Made by a program: the position numbers and the translations under genes
In this document: piece after piece, positions 6,281-7,987 of the stretch
Layout of the letters: every line of letters begins with the position of its first letter
Numbering within the stretch: position 1 is the first letter of the stretch
DNA from: Pseudomonadota bacterium
GTDB taxonomy: Bacteria; Pseudomonadota; Gammaproteobacteria; Pseudomonadales; Azotimanducaceae
Reading direction: 5' to 3'
Assembly (NCBI GenBank): GCA_027621895.1
Contig: JAQCAK010000069.1
Coordinates: forward strand, 1 to 7,987
Length of the DNA stretch: 7,987 bases
The notes under the pieces: generated by a model
What the model saw: the letters and a program-made list of their open reading frames with translations, nothing else
What the model was told of the DNA's origin: nothing
Databases searched by the model: none

Positions 6281-6309
6281 CCAAAAGTGACAATTTTTGT
6301 CACTTTTGG
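6281..6309. promoter_or_regulatory. 29-base perfect palindrome, probable activator site
   Basis: CCAAAAGTGACAA-TTT-TTGTCACTTTTGG has 13-base perfect arms around a 3-base centre. It sits about 59-87 bases upstream of the predicted pilA start point and contains GTGACA/TGTCAC, the same word found twice more at 6340-6355. TGTC words are part of the PilR site described in Pseudomonas, so PilR is the first candidate; another dimeric regulator is possible. Confidence 0.6.
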
Positions 6310-6339
6310 CCTTTTCGCCCGAATTTCCGGGGTCAGGAA

Positions 6340-6355
6340 GTGACAAACTGTGACA
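6340..6355. promoter_or_regulatory. Tandem GTGACA sites, probable PilR enhancer
   Basis: GTGACA occurs at 6340-6345 and 6350-6355, exactly 10 bases apart, so on the same face of the helix; on the minus strand they read TGTCAC. They lie about 118-133 bases upstream of the predicted pilA start point, a normal distance for a sigma-54 enhancer. The motif count and spacing are seen directly; the PilR assignment is inferred. Confidence 0.5.
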
Positions 6356-6358
6356 CAA

Positions 6359-6390
6359 GGTCAGTTTGACCCTGATCCTGGACACAGGAT
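6359..6390. repeat. Adjacent inverted repeats in the pilA-pilB region
   Basis: GGTCA-GTT-TGACC (6359-6371) and ATCCTG-GACA-CAGGAT (6375-6390) are both perfect inverted repeats set 3 bases apart. An outer pair, AAACTG (6345-6350) and CAGTTT (6362-6367), overlaps them. They lie upstream of the candidate pilB promoter and may be binding sites; no specific factor is recognised. Confidence 0.4.
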
Positions 6391-6407
6391 ATCCGCGCTT
6401 GCGCTTA

Positions 6408-6436
6408 TCGACACTTCAATAAGGGGCCTGTAAACT
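6408..6436 (+). promoter_or_regulatory. Candidate sigma-70 promoter for pilB
   Basis: TCGACA (6408-6413; 5 of 6 to TTGACA) and TAAACT (6431-6436; 4 of 6 to TATAAT) are 17 bases apart, about 67 bases before the pilB ATG. No sigma-54 element is seen on this strand. The match is moderate. Confidence 0.35.
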
Positions 6437-6442
6437 TTTAGA

Positions 6443-6456
6443 GGCGGAGTTCCGCC
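6443..6456 (+). other. GC-rich hairpin in the pilB leader
   Basis: GGCGGAGTTCCGCC is a 14-base palindrome with 6-base arms, downstream of the candidate pilB promoter and 46 bases before the ATG. It would fold in the leader mRNA; it has no T run, so it is not a terminator. Confidence 0.35.
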
Positions 6457-6502
6457 CGGGCTGTATTTGCCTGGAGCCTGATTGACAGAGGATTACATTG
6501 GT

Positions 6503-7987
6503 ATGGCTGCAAACCCTATTCAGTTGAGTGGTTTGGCACGCAGGCTTGTTGAAGACAACCTGCTCGAGGAAAGCAAGGCCAGGGAAGCCGCCGAGGAAGC
6601 CCGGAAAACCCGCGTTCCCTTCGTGACCCACCTTGTTCAGAACGACATTGTCAGTTCGCGGGATATCGCGATGTCCGCGTCTGAAGAGTTTGGAACACCC
6701 CTGCTCGACCTAACCACGCTGGACCCTGAAGTCATTCCCAAAAACCTGGTGGATGAAAAGCTGATTCGAGCAAACCACGCCATTCCGATTTTCCACCGAG
6801 GCAATCGCCTGTTTGTTGCCGTGTCTGATCCGACCAACCGGCAGGGCCTGGATGAGATCAAGTTCCAGACCGGCATCTCGACAGAGGAAATTCTCGTCGA
6901 GGAAAACAAGCTTTCCTCTTTTATCGAAGCTTTCCTGGAATCACAGGAAGGTGGCGGCCTGGGTGACCTGGGCGATGAGGATGTTGATCTCGACCTTGAA
7001 GCCGTGGACGAGGGCGGCGGCGGCGAAGAGGCTGATGAATCAAGCGCAGCTGACGATACACCGGTTGTACGCTTTATCAAGATGCTCATGGACGCCATCA
7101 AGATGGGCTCTTCTGACCTTCACTTCGAGCCCTTTGAAAAGGCTTACCGGGTACGATTCCGAACAGACGGCGTGCTGCATGAAGTCGCGCGCCCACCCGT
7201 TAACCTGGCACCAAGGATCTCTGCCCGTCTTAAGGTCATGTCACAGATGGACATTTCAGAGCGCCGGGTCCCCCAGGATGGTCGAATCAAGCTGAAGATC
7301 TCGAAATCCAAAGCGATCGATTTCCGGGTGAATACGCTGCCAGTCCTGTTTGGTGAAAAACTGTGTCTGCGGATTCTTGATCCCAGCTCGGCCAAGCTGG
7401 GTATCGACGCCCTCGGCTACGAGGAAGATCAAAAGAAACTCTACCTGGATGCCCTGCACAAACCCCAGGGGATGTTCCTGGTCACTGGTCCCACGGGTTC
7501 CGGCAAGACCGTATCGCTTTACACCGGACTGAACATCCTGAACACGCCGGAACTGAACATCTCAACGGCAGAGGATCCCGTCGAAATTAACCTCGAGGGT
7601 ATTAACCAGTGTCCCGTCAACCACAAAGTGGGGCTGGATTTCAGTGAAGCGCTGCGATCCTTCCTGCGGCAGGACCCGGACATTGTCATGGTTGGGGAGA
7701 TTCGGGACCTTGAAACAGCAAACATTGCCATCAAGGCAGCACAGACCGGCCACATGGTCATGTCCACGCTGCACACAAACAGCGCTCCTGAGACCCTGAC
7801 CCGGCTGCGGAACATGGGTGTACCTGCCTTCAACCTGGCGACATCCATCAACCTGATTGTGGCCCAGCGACTTGCCCGACGCCTCTGCGACTGCAAGGTG
7901 AAGCTGGACATTCCAAAGAACGCCCTGCTGGAGAAAGGCTTCAGCGAAGAAGATATCGATGCCGGTCTGGAAGTGTTCGGTCCCAAG
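6503..7987 (+). CDS. pilB: Type IV pilus extension ATPase PilB (3' end outside window)
   Basis: 495 codons are present with no stop; full-length PilB is usually about 565-570 residues. PilB is the cytoplasmic hexameric ATPase that drives pilus polymerisation at the PilC platform. Residues 1 to about 150 form the MshEN/T2SSE N-terminal domain. A Gly/Asp/Glu-rich linker (about 155-190) follows, then the PAS-like N2 part starting VVRFIKMLMDAIKMGSSDLHFEP. The catalytic core shows Walker A GPTGSGKT (329-336), Asp box AEDPVE (E357, D358, E361), Walker B DIVMVGEIRD (393-402, catalytic E399) and His box GHMVMSTLH (H417, H424). The zinc-site start reads C462-D-C464, where most relatives have CxxC. The ATG at 6503 is preceded by AGAGGA, 10 bases away. 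It diverges from pilA as in Pseudomonas; pilC and pilD would be expected to follow to the right. Confidence 0.95.
   Translation, partial: MAANPIQLSGLARRLVEDNLLEESKAREAAEEARKTRVPFVTHLVQNDIVSSRDIAMSASEEFGTPLLDLTTLDPEVIPKNLVDEKLIRANHAIPIFHRGNRLFVAVSDPTNRQGLDEIKFQTGISTEEILVEENKLSSFIEAFLESQEGGGLGDLGDEDVDLDLEAVDEGGGGEEADESSAADDTPVVRFIKMLMDAIKMGSSDLHFEPFEKAYRVRFRTDGVLHEVARPPVNLAPRISARLKVMSQMDISERRVPQDGRIKLKISKSKAIDFRVNTLPVLFGEKLCLRILDPSSAKLGIDALGYEEDQKKLYLDALHKPQGMFLVTGPTGSGKTVSLYTGLNILNTPELNISTAEDPVEINLEGINQCPVNHKVGLDFSEALRSFLRQDPDIVMVGEIRDLETANIAIKAAQTGHMVMSTLHTNSAPETLTRLRNMGVPAFNLATSINLIVAQRLARRLCDCKVKLDIPKNALLEKGFSEEDIDAGLEVFGPK

Noticed and set aside
6281..6309. 29-base palindrome as a terminator
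   Set aside because: It lies between divergent promoters rather than after a gene and has an A/T-rich stem; a regulator site fits better.
6637..7101. Long minus-strand open frame opposite pilB
   Set aside because: It is antisense to a clearly conserved ATPase, rich in serine and low-complexity runs, and shows no domain; it reflects codon bias of pilB.

Overview
The window (about 56% G+C by eye) looks like chromosomal DNA of a gammaproteobacterium. The evidence is an almost perfect E. coli-type LexA box at the left edge, and a divergent pilA/pilB pair with a sigma-54 promoter of the kind known from Pseudomonas and relatives. I cannot name the genus.

Layout. 1-1564 (+): an SOS-box-controlled DUF222/HNH nuclease-family gene carrying two copies of an exact palindrome inside its coding sequence. 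1591-2703 (+): a PAS-like plus HD-GYP cyclic-di-GMP phosphodiesterase starting 26 bases later, possibly in the same transcript. 2734-2940 (-): a small Cys/His-rich conserved protein of unknown function, convergent with the HD-GYP gene. 3024-5569 (-): a tight cluster read leftwards, made of a type IV pilin-like gene, an MFS transporter whose TTG start overlaps the pilin stop by 11 bases, and a short-chain dehydrogenase 4 bases further on that resembles trans-2-enoyl-CoA reductase (PECR). 5570-5729: a leader with 13-base repeats and a hairpin, then the strong terminator of pilA. 5730-6155 (-): pilA, a major pilin without cysteine. 6156-6502: a divergent control region. 6503 to the right edge (+): pilB, the type IV pilus extension ATPase, 495 codons present and the 3' end outside the window.

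How the parts fit. PilA is the pilus subunit and PilB the motor that polymerises it. The intergenic region holds a clear -24/-12 promoter for pilA and, upstream of it, repeated TGTCAC/GTGACA sites, including a 29-base palindrome, placed where the activator PilR would be expected. The second pilin-like gene has PilE-like features (a two-cysteine loop) but is coupled to an MFS transporter and a dehydrogenase, a mixed group whose joint role is unclear. The left third is a separate DNA-damage-linked module. The most noteworthy signals are the SOS box on the HNH gene, the in-frame palindromic repeats in that gene, and the dense repeat architecture of the pilA/pilB region.
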